Counted from the stretch's first letter, positions 34,566-47,600 are shown. The stretch: DNA of 64,000 nucleotides from Carallia brachiata (GCA_021464245.1 JADCRB010000005.1:2108001-2172000); one strand, 5' to 3'. Program-made: numbers and translations. Notes: generated from the letters alone by a model not told the origin.

Positions 34566-36180
34566 AATGCTACCATATTCTAGATTTTAAGTCAACATTC
34601 TTAATCCATTGTTAACTGTCATATATGAGTATGCCCTTGGAATATTTTTTTTGCAAAAAATAACGCAATAAACAAAAACAAAAAATAAAAATACACAGAT
34701 TTTGCGTGGAAAAACCTGATGTGGGGAAAAAAATGGCAGAGAGGAGCCAATCTACTAATCAAAGAAGAGTATAGTGGAAGCTTAGGATGACAATAACTGA
34801 ATAAAAACTTACAAATGCTAATGTAAAAGAATAAAAAAATATGTGTACAATAACCCTAAAACCCAAAATACAACAGGTCCATACTGCGGAGATCACAAAT
34901 TTTCACCGAAAATCCATATTATGACGCACTGCGAGCTTTTCGAACTAAACTAAAAAGGATTTAGATCACCGCACTCCAACACATGTGCAGGAATATTGAT
35001 ATATAATTGAATTAAGAACCCGAAACAGCCTGTTTCAGAACTTTTAGAGCATGAACAAACCATCATGTGCAATAGAAATGAGGTATCTTAGTAGTTACGA
35101 TTGTATAATTTTCAAAGTATCCAGTGAGTGCAATAACGAACAAGATCTTTTCCGTGATATGCTTTGGAAGGACTTATTGAAAGACACATCCCATTACACT
35201 AAAGGGGGCGTTCGGAGTATTTTGCCAACAAAGAATCAAGCATATACTTGCACTTTTGTCGAGTCGCGAGAAATTAACAAACGATTATTGCCAATAAATT
35301 AGCACAATTATGGAGCCTTCCTAACGTCCTTCGGATGGGCTCTGATCATTTTCTATGCCTACATAACTTTTCTAAGGACTTTCAAAAATTAAATGTTAAA
35401 TATACTTAATATTATCTCTAAATATATTTAACATTGTTTTAAAATTTAATTTTTAACAAAATAAAAAATTTTCAAATTTCTTTTTTTTTTTAATTTTCTT
35501 AAATGTCCTCTGATGGCCTCCAACCACTTTTTCTGTGCTGAAAACTTTCTCCAAGTAATATTTATACATACAATCGGTCGTTAATATTTGGCCATTCTCC
35601 ATAATAGTGCAATTGGAGCTAACTTGATGGACTCTCTGGATCTTTAAAAGTGCATGATTATTAAGCAAGCAATAGGTATATGTCAAAAACAGAGATTGAC
35701 CCACAACTTATATATGATCTTATCACATTCTAATGCAATTGTTTTTTTTCTCTATTGTTGTCCACCGTTTCTGTCAGACTCACAAATTAAATACCAAAAA
35801 GTATGCCAATGCAAAGCTTCCAAGTATCAGCTAACCATAAGTTCACACTGTCTTAAATGGCTAATCCATCTAACAAAAAGCAACTAAGCAAGGCAGAAAA
35901 CGTGAAATGTGTGTTTAAACACATCATGCTGCTTACTCTTGGCAATCTCTTTTTGGCAAAAGAATAGTTTTTAAAATCTTGGTCATGGATGCCGTGATTC
36001 CTAGGATGTTGTGGTTTCCAAAGTGGGGGCTTCAAATTGAAAGAAAACATATATAAATTTTTCAAAAGTTGAGTTAATGATAACATAATAAATACCCAAT
36101 ACCAAGCATGTATACACAATCTTCATCTTGAAGGATTTTTTGTATATGCACGCTTTTGATAGGTTTGAGGGAAACAATGA
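34566..36180. other. Intergenic DNA, no gene seen
   Basis: The stretch 34650-34950 (AATAACGCAATAAAC, then TTTTGCGTGGAAAAACC) is reminiscent of high-copy plant retroelement sequence but could not be bounded. The 83-codon ORF at 35051-35302 has no recognised domain. Confidence 0.35.
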
Positions 36181-36181
36181 C

Positions 36182-36440
36182 TTTTTTTTTTTTTCATAAA
36201 CATAGAAAAGTACAAGTAATTCCCTACAATCTCATCCAAAAAAAAATTGTGCCCTCATAGCACACATTGGGCTAACTATATCACTAAAATAACGAATAAA
36301 CAAACTCTATGATATTAGTAGTGGGATCCAACCTCTCCCACAACTGTACAAGTCTAGACATACGTTTCGCTAAATCCTTTTGTAAGAATTTGAACTCATG
36401 ACCTGTATGGTACAAACGAATTCTCTAATTATTAGATTAC
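36182..36440 (-). mobile_element. Probable SINE with A-rich tail
   Basis: On the minus strand an A-box-like region (TCTAATAATTAGAGAATTC) is followed by GGTCATGAGTTCAAATTC (B-box-like), about 190 nt of body, and a terminal run of A (T run at 36182-36194 on the plus strand). Organisation and length fit a tRNA-derived SINE. A possible imperfect target repeat (GGAAACAATGAC and GGAAACAAAATC) would extend it to about 36470. Confidence 0.5.
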
Positions 36441-36874
36441 AACAATTAGTGGTAGGGAGATAACGACATTGGAAACAAAATCAAAGCAACTATTATGCTA
36501 CAATTCATACAAGATTTGTTTTTTTTTTTTTTTTGACAGAGCAATTAGTACAAGATGAACATAGTACATAACCCCATTAACATTTGAATCGAAATCCACC
36601 AGCCATCACTAAAGTATTGGCTGGCAACATGCACTTTCTGTTGGGTTGTAATTATGGAAGCCACCTTCTTCATATGTGCACTAACTGCTATTGCCCTTTA
36701 TAAACATGGATTCCTCCAGTCAGTCTCACTTAGACACCAAGATTTTTATTGTTTAAGATAAAGAAATCCAAAGAGGCAAAACACTGGTGAACAATTGGGC
36801 GACTGAGGATTTTTTCAAGATATGGTTACAGATACAATTTAACCCCTAGGAATTAGTGCTTTATTCTTTGGATT

Positions 36875-37457
36875 AGGGGTATAAATGAATCGCTAATGAC
36901 CCTATGGGCTATTTGTCTCAATTCAATAAGAGGTAAACAAATAATATCGGCTCAACTTCAAAATTCGTTTACTAAATGAGTCAAACATGAACAATCATGA
37001 TCTCGACTCATTAAAGCTCATTAGTATAGCTTGATATTAAGGTCATTTATTAATACACTCATTTTTCAAGTAAATACCATACAATTTCAATTATCGACAA
37101 AAATTAAATATTTTATTTGTTGATTGGTTTTTTCTTATCAAAAGAACTGTTTTCTAATCTTCTGATTCTATTTCCACAATATCTTTTCATAATTTTAACT
37201 ATTTTGGTTAATATTATAAAATTAAACGTGTTGCTTTAAGGCTTAACTCTATAAAGACTTCGTTCATTAGAGACTTACTTCATTAAGACTCATTTACTAA
37301 ATGAACATAAATTGCATAAGGACCTCTTGGTTCGCTTTATTAAATAATGCCTAGGTTCATTTTTTGGCTCATAGGTTCATTTTTTTGGCTCATTTAATAA
37401 ACGAACCAAACACCAAAATGCCAAAATTAAATTGGATCGGGTTCGTTTACACCCCTA
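36875..37457. mobile_element. Mutator-like MITE with AGGGGTGTAAACGAAC-type ends
   Basis: The left end TAGGGGTATAAATGAATCG and the complement of the right end, TAGGGGTGTAAACGAACCC, are a clear inverted pair. Sub-terminal copies of TTTACTAAATGA and TTTAATAAACGAACC occur on both sides. The core is AT-rich and non-coding. This terminus is frequent among plant MULE-type MITEs (from memory). A 9-bp duplication was not seen. Confidence 0.65.
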
Positions 37458-39146
37458 GGCCCTAGTTTACTTCAGTAAACTATGATCTGATTGTGGCTTA
37501 GGTAATGTTCGGAATAGAGAAAAACGAGGCCACTAGGCCGTTGATAATCTGGAAAATCGGGATTGAAACTTCGATTTAAGGATATAACCCATGTAGCAAA
37601 GATGGGAAAAGCCCTTAAAAAGCCCAAACCCAGGCAAGCAGATAGCCAAACTCCATTTTAGGCACACATTGATTAGGTCATGGCAATCAAAATGGCTGGA
37701 GAACAATGTTATCATGAAAGTAAAAATTTTAGATTCAATTTATGAGAAGTAGTTGAGATTGTAATTTTAATTTAGTTTCAATTCCATTAAAACTTTGAAT
37801 AGAGTTGCACTTTGTTTTTTTGTCTGAAAAATAAAAAAGTATGGGTGATACTCATAAACCCAGCAATAAGAATTGTGCTGAGTGCATTGTTTAATAAGTT
37901 AAACCATTACACTGAACTCATGAAGAACATACTATTCATTATCTAATAAGAGTCACTAGTCATGCTCATAACTATATAAGTCAGATGTACGTTTAACCCA
38001 TTTAAAACCTTAGTGAAAATTCAAACCCATTATCCCGTAGACGAATCCACTGCAAAGATCTGTGGTTGCACTATTCATGAACACCAAAACATTGGGAAAA
38101 CTTGGGCTTTTTATCTCATATGGGGTAAAAACTCTCCTCACAATATCATGTAAGGACTTCCACGTTAATCTAAAGTAATCGGTTTTGATATGAATGGTGT
38201 TTCCTTCAGATGCTTTCGTGAGTGACTATTACATGTATGTGTTTCATTTGCTTTGTTCCAATAAAAAAATTTTAAAAAGTCATTTTAGTTGTGAGTTTAA
38301 CCAAATGCTACGTTAAAAGTCTGGCAAAAGCACAAAACCAGACAAATTACAATAATCTGGTAAATAAGGTTTAAATGGCTCTAGTTTTCTTCTTGTTAAA
38401 AATTAAGTTATATGAGAACTTAATAACAAGTGAGGTGATTAAAAATAGTATCTCTAATTAAGAGATTTAGAATTCGAATTCTAGATTTCTTCCTCGTCTT
38501 CCACTCCTAAAGACCAAAAAAACATAAACAAATGAATAAATAAACCATTTTTAAAGATTAAATATTGGTCATAGTTTTAAACCACCCAAAAAATTGATGC
38601 CATAAATCTTTTCCGGTGTACTAATGCCACCATTTTCCAGTTAAACAAGCTATATTTATGTTTGTTTAAGTGTGTAATTTTTATTTTTTTAAAAAGTTCA
38701 AATTTGTATACTTTTTTAATAAGTCGTTGGCTAGTCTGGTCTGGTATGACTTTTTAAAAATATGATTTAGTTTGTAATTTTTATAAACTGATATATTTGG
38801 AATTTTCTTAAGTTTGGAAATACTTCCAATTTTATTTTTCATGTATTTGTTAAATTACACACACACACTAATAGTCTTAATATTAAGATTTGTGTGTGCC
38901 GCTTGGAGGACATTCTAGCGATTAAAAATTTAAATATTTATCTTAAAAATTTTAAATTCTAATCTTGAAAATAAGATAATAAAATTTATAAAAATAGAAA
39001 GACTAATAGGTCTTTTAATGCATCGCAAAAACAGTATATCTCGGTGCCTAATAATTAGCTAGCTAGGACAGTATGATGCTTTCCTGTTGACGTGGACTAA
39101 GATGCATAGGAACCACTTTGAAAGGCTTGAAAGATAATGGAGGTTT
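37458..39146. other. Intergenic DNA, no gene seen
   Basis: No gene. Two short segments, about 38425-38530 (GTGATTAAAAATAG, GAATTCGAATTC, then an A-rich tail) and 38912-39000 (CGATTAAAAATTTAAATA, AAATTCTAATCTT), resemble degenerate copies of the SINE at 15527-15691 in plus orientation. Confidence 0.4.
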
Positions 39147-39353
39147 GAGGTTGCTATCAGGGTTTGAACCACATTGTAGCAATATCAGTGTTTAGATTTG
39201 CATGGACATTGATCTGCACCACCCTTATCTTTCTTCTTTTGTCCACCCTTATATTTCCCTTTTTGACAACAAAAAGAAAGATAAGGGTGGTGCATCATGC
39301 AAATCTAAGCACAGACATTGCTACATTGTGGTTCAAACCTTGATAGCAACCTC
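39147..39353. mobile_element. Near-perfect hairpin MITE, 207 bp
   Basis: Arms of about 85-95 bp are almost exact complements. Left: GAGGTTGCTATCAGGGTTTG, then ACCACATTGTAGCAATATC, then CACCACCCTTATCTTTCTTC. Right arm complement: GAGGTTGCTATCAAGGTTTG, ACCACAATGTAGCAATGTC, CACCACCCTTATCTTTCTTT. The centre is about 30 bp. High arm identity suggests a recent insertion or a source of hairpin small RNA if transcribed. No target duplication is evident. Confidence 0.8.
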
Positions 39354-41457
39354 GAGTAAAAACCAAGCCATATTCAGCCTACTTATAGGGCAGATTTTAT
39401 AGACCATTAGGAATACAGTAGATCTTGTACCATTTTTTACACAAAAAGACCAAAATCTACTCAGAAAAAGCATTCTGAAAAAGGAAAAAGGACCAAAAGG
39501 TTTCACAGAGCCACATCAAAGCATATTTTAGTTAATTTTCCAATCAAGGTGGTTCTGTCACGACATGATGATCACATTCAAACCAAATAGTGAAAGAAAC
39601 TACAAGCATGCCAAAGGGAGGGCTTGGTTTTTGACCTTTCTAAAGTAATCAGTTAGTCATGCCAACCACGAAAAGGTACTTAATATAAACTCTTACACAA
39701 GACACAGAAAATTGCAGTTACAAACAGATAGTACTAATGCCATCATGAATTATAAATGACTTAAATTTGCCACACTTTCAATTATGTTATTATATGTTTG
39801 CTCTGGTTTTTGTTGTTTCTGATGTTGAAATGGTTTTTCTTTACCCCTGAGCAGTGAGTTTTGATCTATTGGGGGTACCTGTATTCATAGAAACTTTAAT
39901 TTTCATACTTATCCTAATTGTCGGTTCAGTTTATGCCTGGCAAAAAGAAGCATTAGGATGTTAGTAATGATAAATTTATTGATTACATTGCTAACATGAG
40001 TTAGTAACCAGGGGCAGAAATGGAAATCTGGATGGTACTTTTGCTCAGAAAGTACCAGATCAGTATCATATGGTGGAGTTTTTAGCTTTGTTAACCCTCT
40101 TGTTTGTGCATGTGTTATGAGGCAATGAGTACAACAATTTGAGAAGTGAAAAATGAAACTGATAAGGTACCCTGTAACAAATTAGTGTCAATTTCAGCTT
40201 TCTTCCAAGCAAAGGGTGCACAAATTGAATAACAAATGACACTGCTTGAGATGATTTCCATGAGTTTGACGACTTAAGTTTTGGATAATCACAAGGAAAA
40301 CAAGCAAACTCAGAACTTTTAACACACTGCACCTGCTATATTGTATGCCAGTGGATACATATCTATAGCATTAGAAAACTGATGATGCACGAAAAACAAA
40401 TTTTCTCATAGCTATTGACGAATAGTTTACGATGCCAGCAAAGGAACACATAATACAACCAAATTTTTCATTGTTTTCGAAAGAAGTTCATAACTGAGGT
40501 GTTTTTTCCCCCAGGGGAATTAGGACAATGAAAATGTCTTTGTACAAATAAAATACATCAACATCTTATCATAGCAATATATGCCTCTTTTTTCCATGAT
40601 GATAATAAGCTCGACAAATGAATGATTTCGCAAGCAGTCATACTTCAAGATTCTCAACAGTGCTAATTTTATCTTGCTTTAACTATTTTTTCCTATTCAG
40701 CTTTACAGCAAAAGGAAATAAAAAGTAGCTGAATGGTGAATCAGAAAAGGAGAATCACAAATATTGAGTGCCTAACATGCAAAATATCACAGAAAAAGAG
40801 TTGTTAAAGTAACAAGTGATATAGAATTCATGCAGTTTAACATAAATATACACAGGAAGCTTAAGATAATGCTTCTATATATAGCCCATCGATTGCAATG
40901 ATAAAGGTATCATTACATAATCCATCACCCAAGACAACCACATCTCAGAATGTATTTCCGTTCTCCTTTTAAGACGAAGCCAAGAAATGTATTGACCATT
41001 AAAGCCATATCACTAGTTCAGTGTTCCTTTTTTTTTTACGGGAAAAAAACGGATAGAAAAATACAATAAAGAAAGCACAGTTCAGCAAGCACTAATGAAA
41101 TTTTAATCAATGTGTCTGTGAATCATATTATTAATCTATTCCTGTGCTACATGACTCCAACCTCTGAAATTCTCCTGTCACTAAAAATGGGGAAGAATGG
41201 AAGAAATTTTTGATGGCTTTAAAAGAGAAAAGAAAAAAAAAAAAAAACTCATGACTGACTTCCAACAAATGCTCCAATGGATCTTCAGTAAAATCTGTTC
41301 TTCCCCATACCCAACCAAATGGGAAAGGATGAAAAAGGCATAAGGGGTAAATTTACCCATGAGCACAACTGCCATGTTGGAAGATGAAGCATTCTTGTAA
41401 TGCTTCATCAGCAAGAGGTATCATAACAATTCACATGCTGCTGCATAATCCAGCTCC
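39354..41457. other. 3' flank of the F-box/kelch gene and intergenic DNA
   Basis: No other gene supported. Minus-strand ORFs of 77-88 codons (40066-40332, 41181-41414) show no domain; the latter lies just downstream of the kelch stop codon and may be 3' UTR. Confidence 0.4.
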
Positions 41458-42741
41458 TCAGCATCCCATCACAGCGCAATTATAGACAAAGTTGCCTGAT
41501 TGTTTTCTTGCAAGCAAGTTCCACTGTGGAGGACCTTCACTTGGAACCCAGGAATTCAGCTCTATAAAACCTTCGCCTGAAGTCCTCGGTCCCCCAATAA
41601 CAATGACACGGTCTCCACATGCCCTAAATGCAAGACCCCATCCATTCATTGAGACAGCACGTTCAGGCAAACTTCCCACCGTAAACCAGGATTTCCTCTC
41701 CTTGTCATATTTCCTGACAATCATATCAGCATAATCAGCAGCATAAAGTTCATTATTAACCACAGCAAGCAAAGGAGGAGCCTCAGCAGCTGCAGGCATC
41801 TCCATCTCCCTGGAAGTACCACTTCGTGCAGGAGACATATTAGGGATTTCGGTCCATTTCTTTGTTTCTAAATCATACTCCTCTCCACAGGTAAGAACCT
41901 TTGTATCGCTCCCCCCAATCCCACCTACAACATAGAATTTTCTATCCATGAATACTGCAGAACACATCTTCCTTGGTTTATTCATGCTTGGCAATGGCTC
42001 CCAAGTTTGGGTCTCAGAGTTATACATCTCTGCGGAGCTCAAAATATTCCCCAGAGAATCACATCCACCAGCCAAAATGGCAATCTCTCCGAGACTTGCA
42101 GACCCAAACAAGCATCTGGGAGAGTGCATCCCAGTTCCGGAAGACCATGAGTTAGTCAAAATGCTATACCTATAAATAACGTGGGACATAACCTCCTTAC
42201 CAAATACAAGAAGATCAGTCCCCACAGCCAAGGACTCCTTATCTGAACACATAAAACACTCGTTGGAAGTCATACGCGGCAAATGCATCCACTTCTGGCG
42301 AATGGGGTCAAAGGCCTCCCATTCAAGGAGTTGGCACGAAAAATACACCCAGTGTTCAATCACACCACGCTGCCTCCTCAGCCGGTATATCTCACCGCTC
42401 CTAACTAATGACCTGAAACTCCTATTCAGATGCTATGGATCCATAATCAGACCTAGAGCAACGAATGAGACAGCTGATAGACATGTCGCGGCCAATGGCA
42501 TCAATCAGGGGATCTGAATCAGAGGACTGCCCCACTTGCTGATCATCAGATTGCTCGCGTGGGATCTCGTGAGAATCCAATATCCTACCCAACTTACTCT
42601 CACGAAAATCATCATCGGAGCTCTCCAGTGGGTGCTTGCCGGTGAGCTGATAACTCATCAAATGCCACAGGGATTCCGGCTGGCAGGAGCTACCAAACAC
42701 TCTCGATACCAAAAGGAGTCACAGGACAGACCCTCCAGCAT
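41458..42741 (-). CDS. F-box/kelch-repeat protein (SKIP11/At1g26930-like), frameshifted as sequenced
   Basis: Intronless coding region for an SCF ubiquitin-ligase substrate receptor, about 425 residues if the frame is repaired. ATG at 42741 gives MLEGLSCDS, then the frame is lost. The F-box region continues in a second frame (42422-42712) with DPLIDAIGRDMSISCLIRC and SRSDYGSIAS. The third part (from about 42420, with VIEHWVYFSCQLLEWEAFDP) returns to the first frame and carries the kelch repeats intact to the stop at 41458 (ILAGGCDS, YVVGGIGG, VIVIGGPR are the GG signatures). The breaks are a missing T in a T-run near 42711-42714 and a missing CT pair near 42428-42430, together 3 bp. Either the allele is a pseudogene or these are assembly errors; the intact 300-residue kelch half favours error or very recent loss. 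Confidence 0.8.
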
Positions 42742-42745
42742 GTCT

Positions 42746-43392
42746 CTGTAATTTCGCCAGCTAATTCGATCAATCATCAGTCCAAAAAAATCCAATCTTG
42801 ACAATCAAAAACAACAACAACAAAAAAAAAAAAAAAAAGGAAGAGGGATAGCTAATTCAAATTGATTCAATGAAACAAAACGAAACCCAGTAACGCCAAA
42901 AGACAAAGTTCGAAGCTTTTAACAAAACAAATGTAAAACTATACATTTTCCTGAGAATGATTTCAAAGAGATAAATAAAACCTGGTGGGATTTCGCTATA
43001 ACATCATTGAACGTTCAGCAATATGAATCCGACGAAACAAACGATCCGGCTGCAGAAAAATGAAACAACATTTTAAACATCAACCCCAGATCAAATTTGC
43101 CCTTTTTTTTGTTTTTTTTTTCACCAATCTGGAAACGGTCGAAATCCGACCGAAATCAAAAACCCGTCAGACAAAACAGGAAAATTAAACATGTTTTAAA
43201 AATGTAAACAACGAGAATTCAGAGCTGCCCTCCAAACAAAAGTACTGTACTTTAGATCTGTTCAGAGCTCGCCGCAAACATTCGTACAAAACAGAAAACA
43301 GCAAACGCAGTAGAGAGAGAGAGAGAGAAAAAACAAAGAGAGGATAATAATAATAATGCCAGAAAATGTTTTAGAGAGAGAGAGGACCTTAC
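42746..43392 (-). other. Probable 5' UTR intron of the F-box/kelch gene
   Basis: On the minus strand a donor AATCA|GTAAGG at 43392 and an acceptor AAATTACAG|AGAC ending at 42746, 5 bp before the ATG, define a 647-bp intron. The upstream exon contains a (GA)n-rich leader (complement of the CT run at 43481-43499), typical of plant 5' UTRs. Related Arabidopsis genes also have a 5' UTR intron (from memory). Predicted from splice consensus only. Confidence 0.5.
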
Positions 43393-43640
43393 TGATTGGA
43401 TAAGAAGAGAAAGGACTTGATTCGAATTATCAAAATTCTAATCTCTCTTTGTTGCAGTTCCGCGTTGTTAGATATCAACTCTCTCTCTCTCTCTCTCTGT
43501 CTCTGTGTTCAGATTTGTCCTTCCGATTCTCTGTGCAAATCAGAGGGAAGCTTTGGTTTTGGCCGTGCCTAAAAAGATCAAAACTTCTGCAACTTTTTTC
43601 TCTTGCCCAAAACACACTTCTTTTTAGAAAGGATCGGGGG
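43393..43640 (-). promoter_or_regulatory. 5' UTR exon and GA-rich promoter region of the F-box/kelch gene
   Basis: The first exon is inferred between the donor at 43392 and an unknown start near 43500-43620. It holds a GAGAGA run (43481-43499 on the other strand), a common core-promoter or leader feature in plants. No clear TATA box is seen. Confidence 0.4.
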
Positions 43641-45419
43641 CGACATGCCTCCATTTAAATAGTAATTAAGTATTAATATAATTTTATTTAATAATATTTA
43701 ATAATTAATTATTTATATTATTTTGTTTTTTACTTTAAAATCAATCTTATAAAAGCGTTTATATTTTTTTTGATAAAAAAAATGTTATTTTTTTTGTATT
43801 TGCATGTTGTTTTTTATTTCATTATTTTTTGATATAAAATATTATAAGTATATTAGTTATTACACTTTTAAATAAAAGTTAAAAATTCATTATATTCCAC
43901 TCAATAATTGTTAGATTGTAAATACAATATTTGCACCTTAACTAGATGCTCCTAGCTTATTTTAAAGTAAGGATATCCAACATCTTTGACTAAAGGAGAA
44001 TGACAAAATAAAATTTAAATTTAACTGTGTAAAAATATATCGAATTATCATTTAAATTAAGAAGGATTTGATTTTCTTTATTTAGAAAGGGCGCGGATAA
44101 ATGTCCAGAGGATTTTTAGTGCAATAAATTTATTTTTTTCAATCACATTAATAAAAAAATAAAATAAAAAAATTTATTGCTTCTTTTTATTGTTTTAAAA
44201 AACATTAATATAATTGTAACAAAATAAAAATTCCTTGTATTTTGATATATCAATCAAACATAAATCATCCGGATATCTACTTTTACTGATTTAAAAAACT
44301 TATTAAGCCCACGCTGCACCACTAGAATTTTATTCATTTTTATAAATTTAAAAACAATAAAAATAAATAAATAAATAAATTTTAAATTATTTGGTGTTCT
44401 TCAAAAGAGAAAGAATCGGCCGGCGGTAAACGCAGGTTAAGACAAGTGTTCACTGTGATGGTAATTCTAATGTATTACCGTCAACGACAGTCAAAATCAG
44501 GTGGTTATTTACTTTTTTTTTTATGCTTGCACTTGCGTCGGGAATTCGGACTTCTACCTGATTGGTGGGAGTGGAAGGAAGGAATTCTCATATATAACAT
44601 AAAAAGCTTTGTTTTTCAGTATTTTTATATGTAAAATTAAATTTGACCATATTAGTTAAAATGAATGTTCGTATAACTTAATATGCTTATTAAGTCTAGA
44701 CAAATATTTTTTAATTAGGAAATAGCTCTTTTCATTATGTAAACTTTATTTATATTAAAACATGATATCTCAAACATAAAGGTCTAAGTGGGTGTCTCCA
44801 AAGGAACAAAATTATCATTTTTTTTATATCACCTTCAACACAAGAAATACCGATTTTTTTATGTTACCAATTGTCACAATAATGGAGGATGACCCAAGTA
44901 AAAATGCTATCACAATAGAGGATTGGTAAGCCTTAAAAAGTTATCACATAATAAATTGAATTTTCAAATAGAAATCTACCATTAGTGATTGATTTTGTCA
45001 GGAGAAAAAGTGGGATTTTAATTCTAAAACTTTTTCAAAAGCCCTTTAAGAAACTTGGTGCGGTTGATCATAGACTTGGAATCTACAATAAAAGTTAAAA
45101 TCTTATTTTAAAAAAAAGAATAGGTATAAATTCTTCACTTTTAGAAATGGAACTCTTTCTGAAACATTCTTCCCTTAAAGTTTCATGTATTTCATAAAAC
45201 TATAATTTTTATTTAGATTAGTATTCGGTTGTTTTTAAAATTAGAGTTCTCAAACTCAAGTTTAAGTCGAAATGATGGATAAAAAAAATAATGTTTATTT
45301 TTACAAAAAAAAAAATGCGTTTAAGTCACCACAATGCATAGCAAAACGAAAGTACCATAAATTTTATGTAGCATACAGGTTCAAGAGAGAGGTAAGGTTG
45401 TTAGAACAGGAATAGTTAT
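43641..45419. other. AT-rich intergenic DNA, no gene seen
   Basis: A segment at 43670-43760 resembles the AT-rich dispersed family at 30850-30990 and 33890-34010. No coding sequence recognised. Confidence 0.4.
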
Positions 45420-45815
45420 TGAACCGAAAATATTAATGGGTTAAAATTAAACTGGTCGAACCGATATTTAAATCGGTATTAATAATAATATATATATATA
45501 TATATATATATAAGTAATTAAAAAAATAATAATTATATATAGTTATTAAATATTAATTTTTCTAATTTTGAAGACTAAATAGAAAGTTTTAATCAGATTT
45601 AGAACTAAATTGAACTTTTTAATTAAATTAGGTACTTAAATTATAATTTAAATAACATTTGGGGTCAAATTATAATTTATAAATTTTTTAATTCTATTAA
45701 ACTGGTCCGAATCAATGTCCAAAATTTGCCTAAACCAGATTGGACCATCAGTCGGTCATCGGTTAAATTGATCTAACCGATCAGTTCGATCCAATTTTTT
45801 AAACAACGAAGAGAG
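45420..45815. mobile_element. Long-TIR DNA element with AACCGRTxxGTTCGA-type ends
   Basis: The left end contains ATTGAACCGAAAATATTAATG and AAACTGGTCGAACCGAT; the right end contains the complement-like AAACTGGTCCGAATCAATG and GGTTAAATTGATCTAACCGAT. They flank an AT-rich core with a (TA)n run at 45489-45512. This arrangement is common in plant Mutator-like non-autonomous elements. Exact termini unresolved. Confidence 0.5.
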
Positions 45816-46510
45816 GAGAACCACTACAACACTTTCTTACATATGACTTATCACTGTATATTAAATTTTTAGCCTCTATATAATAAATTTCATGATCATA
45901 AATTTTTTCAGCGCACAATTATCTTTTTGTTTCTCTTGTCACATTTTTTTTTTGCGTCTTTCCTAACAATTTTTATCTCCTAAGGAGGAAGGAAAAATTG
46001 ACAATAAAATCTGCCAAAAACAGAAAAAAATAAAAAAGAATAGAGATTTGGTCAATAACACAGCACAGGTCACCAGCAGCCAACTAGCCGTCAAAGGGCA
46101 AGAGGTGACACGTCAACACTTGTGGGCGCTTTGGTCATCCGTGACAAAATCACACGGAAAAAGTTGGCTCCCGCACTGTACAGTCGCACAACTCAGGCCA
46201 AACATAAAGAAAAAAGAAAAAATTATTATTAATAAAATATAATTATATTTAATAATTTACATAAGAATATTTTTAAAATTTTTTTAAAGTTAAAAATTTC
46301 ATATTTTGTAAAAATTATATATTTAAATTTTTAAATAATATTTATGTAATTTTAAATTTTAAATTTATTTTTTTACATTTTAGAAATATAAATATACTAA
46401 ATTAATAAATCATTATATTTTGCGTGATCATACTGTGCAGCTACGTACAAAAGCACGCTGAAAAGCAATAATGATAACCAACGTTGAAGAACGACCGCAA
46501 AAAGTTTAAT
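45816..46510. other. Intergenic DNA with a short GC-richer patch
   Basis: At 46060-46200 the sequence is GC-richer and contains GACACGTCA (an ACGT-core, ABRE/bZIP-like motif), but no gene follows. The 64-codon ORF here has no domain. Confidence 0.35.
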
Positions 46511-47600
46511 TCTCAACGCTTCGCCTTTTTTTTTTTCTAGTTTTTGTCCGCAATTTTTTTTTTTTTTTCTCATAGCCTCTACTTTTTTTGGTCAATAATT
46601 TTAGTCTTTTTTCCATCAATTTTCTGTTTAATGTGTTACGACAGTATCGTTAACTGCTCAGTGATGGGTCGGACGCCATGTTATTATTTTTAATGACATG
46701 ATATTTTTTAAGAAAATTCTGAAAATTTTAGTAAAATTTTAGATGTAAAAAATTTCAAGAAAATAAAAAAATACAAATTAAAAAAAAGAACCCGAAAAGT
46801 TTCTAAAAAATCAGAAAATCTATAAAAAAATATGCATATATTTTGAAAGAATTTGAAATGTTTAGAAAATTGAAAATTCAACAAATTCCAAAACATTTTA
46901 AACTCATAAAAAAACTGGAAAACTTAAACAATGGAAGTAAAATTCCAAAAATTTACTTTTTTTTGGTCAATAATTTTAGTCTTTTTTTTCCATCAATTTG
47001 CCGTTTAATGTGTTACAACGGTATCGTTAACTGCTCAACGATGACTCGGATGCCATGTTATTATTTTAATGAGCTCATATTTTTTAAAAAAACTCTGAAA
47101 ATTTTAGTAAAATTTAAACATGTAAAAAATTTCAAGAAAACCAAAAAAATTACAGATTCAAGAAAGAATCCAAAAAGTTTTTAAAAATTCAAAAAGTAAA
47201 TTTTATGGTTTTTTGGAATTTTACTTCCATGGTTTTAGTTTTCCAGTTTTTTATGAGTTTTAAATCTTTTGAAATTTGTTGAATTTTCAATTTTCTAAAA
47301 ATTTCAAATTCTTTCAAAATATATGTATATTTTTTTATAGATTTTCAGAGTTTCTGATTTTTTAGAAACTTTTCGGATATTTTTAATTTTTTTAACTTTT
47401 GAAATTTTTTCGTTTTCTTCAAAATTTTAGAATGTTTTTTTTTAAAATACAATAATAAGCTGACGTGATATGCTAATGTAACTCATTCAACTACAAACTA
47501 AGGAATATGATCGCAACCGTTAACAGAGAACATACAGTGCACAAATTTGATATAAAGAACATTGCAGACAAAAATTAAAAAGCAGCGAAGTGTGATGAGA
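46511..47600. mobile_element. Foldback element with internal duplication (about 1.1 kb)
   Basis: The terminal arms match as inverted repeats. Left: CGCTTCGCC, then TTTTTGTCCGCAATTTTT; complement of right: CACTTCGCTG, then ATTTTTGTCTGCAATGTTC. Inside, the segment starting at about 46580 (TTTTTTTGGTCAATAATTTT) is directly repeated from about 46954. The stretch from about 46730 to 46950 (GAAAAGTTTCTAAAAAATCAG, CATATATTTTGAAAGAATTT) recurs inverted at about 47190-47420. The order is therefore arm A-B, partial A copy, inverted B-A. Size and arms fit a Mutator-like foldback element. It encodes no protein. Confidence 0.7.

Noticed and set aside
39202..39402. 66-residue ORF
   Set aside because: It spans the hairpin of the MITE at 39147-39353.
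42422..42712. Separate small protein beginning at 42712 upstream of the kelch ORF
   Set aside because: The 42712 start is a TTG codon and the peptide is clearly the F-box half of the same gene in a shifted frame.
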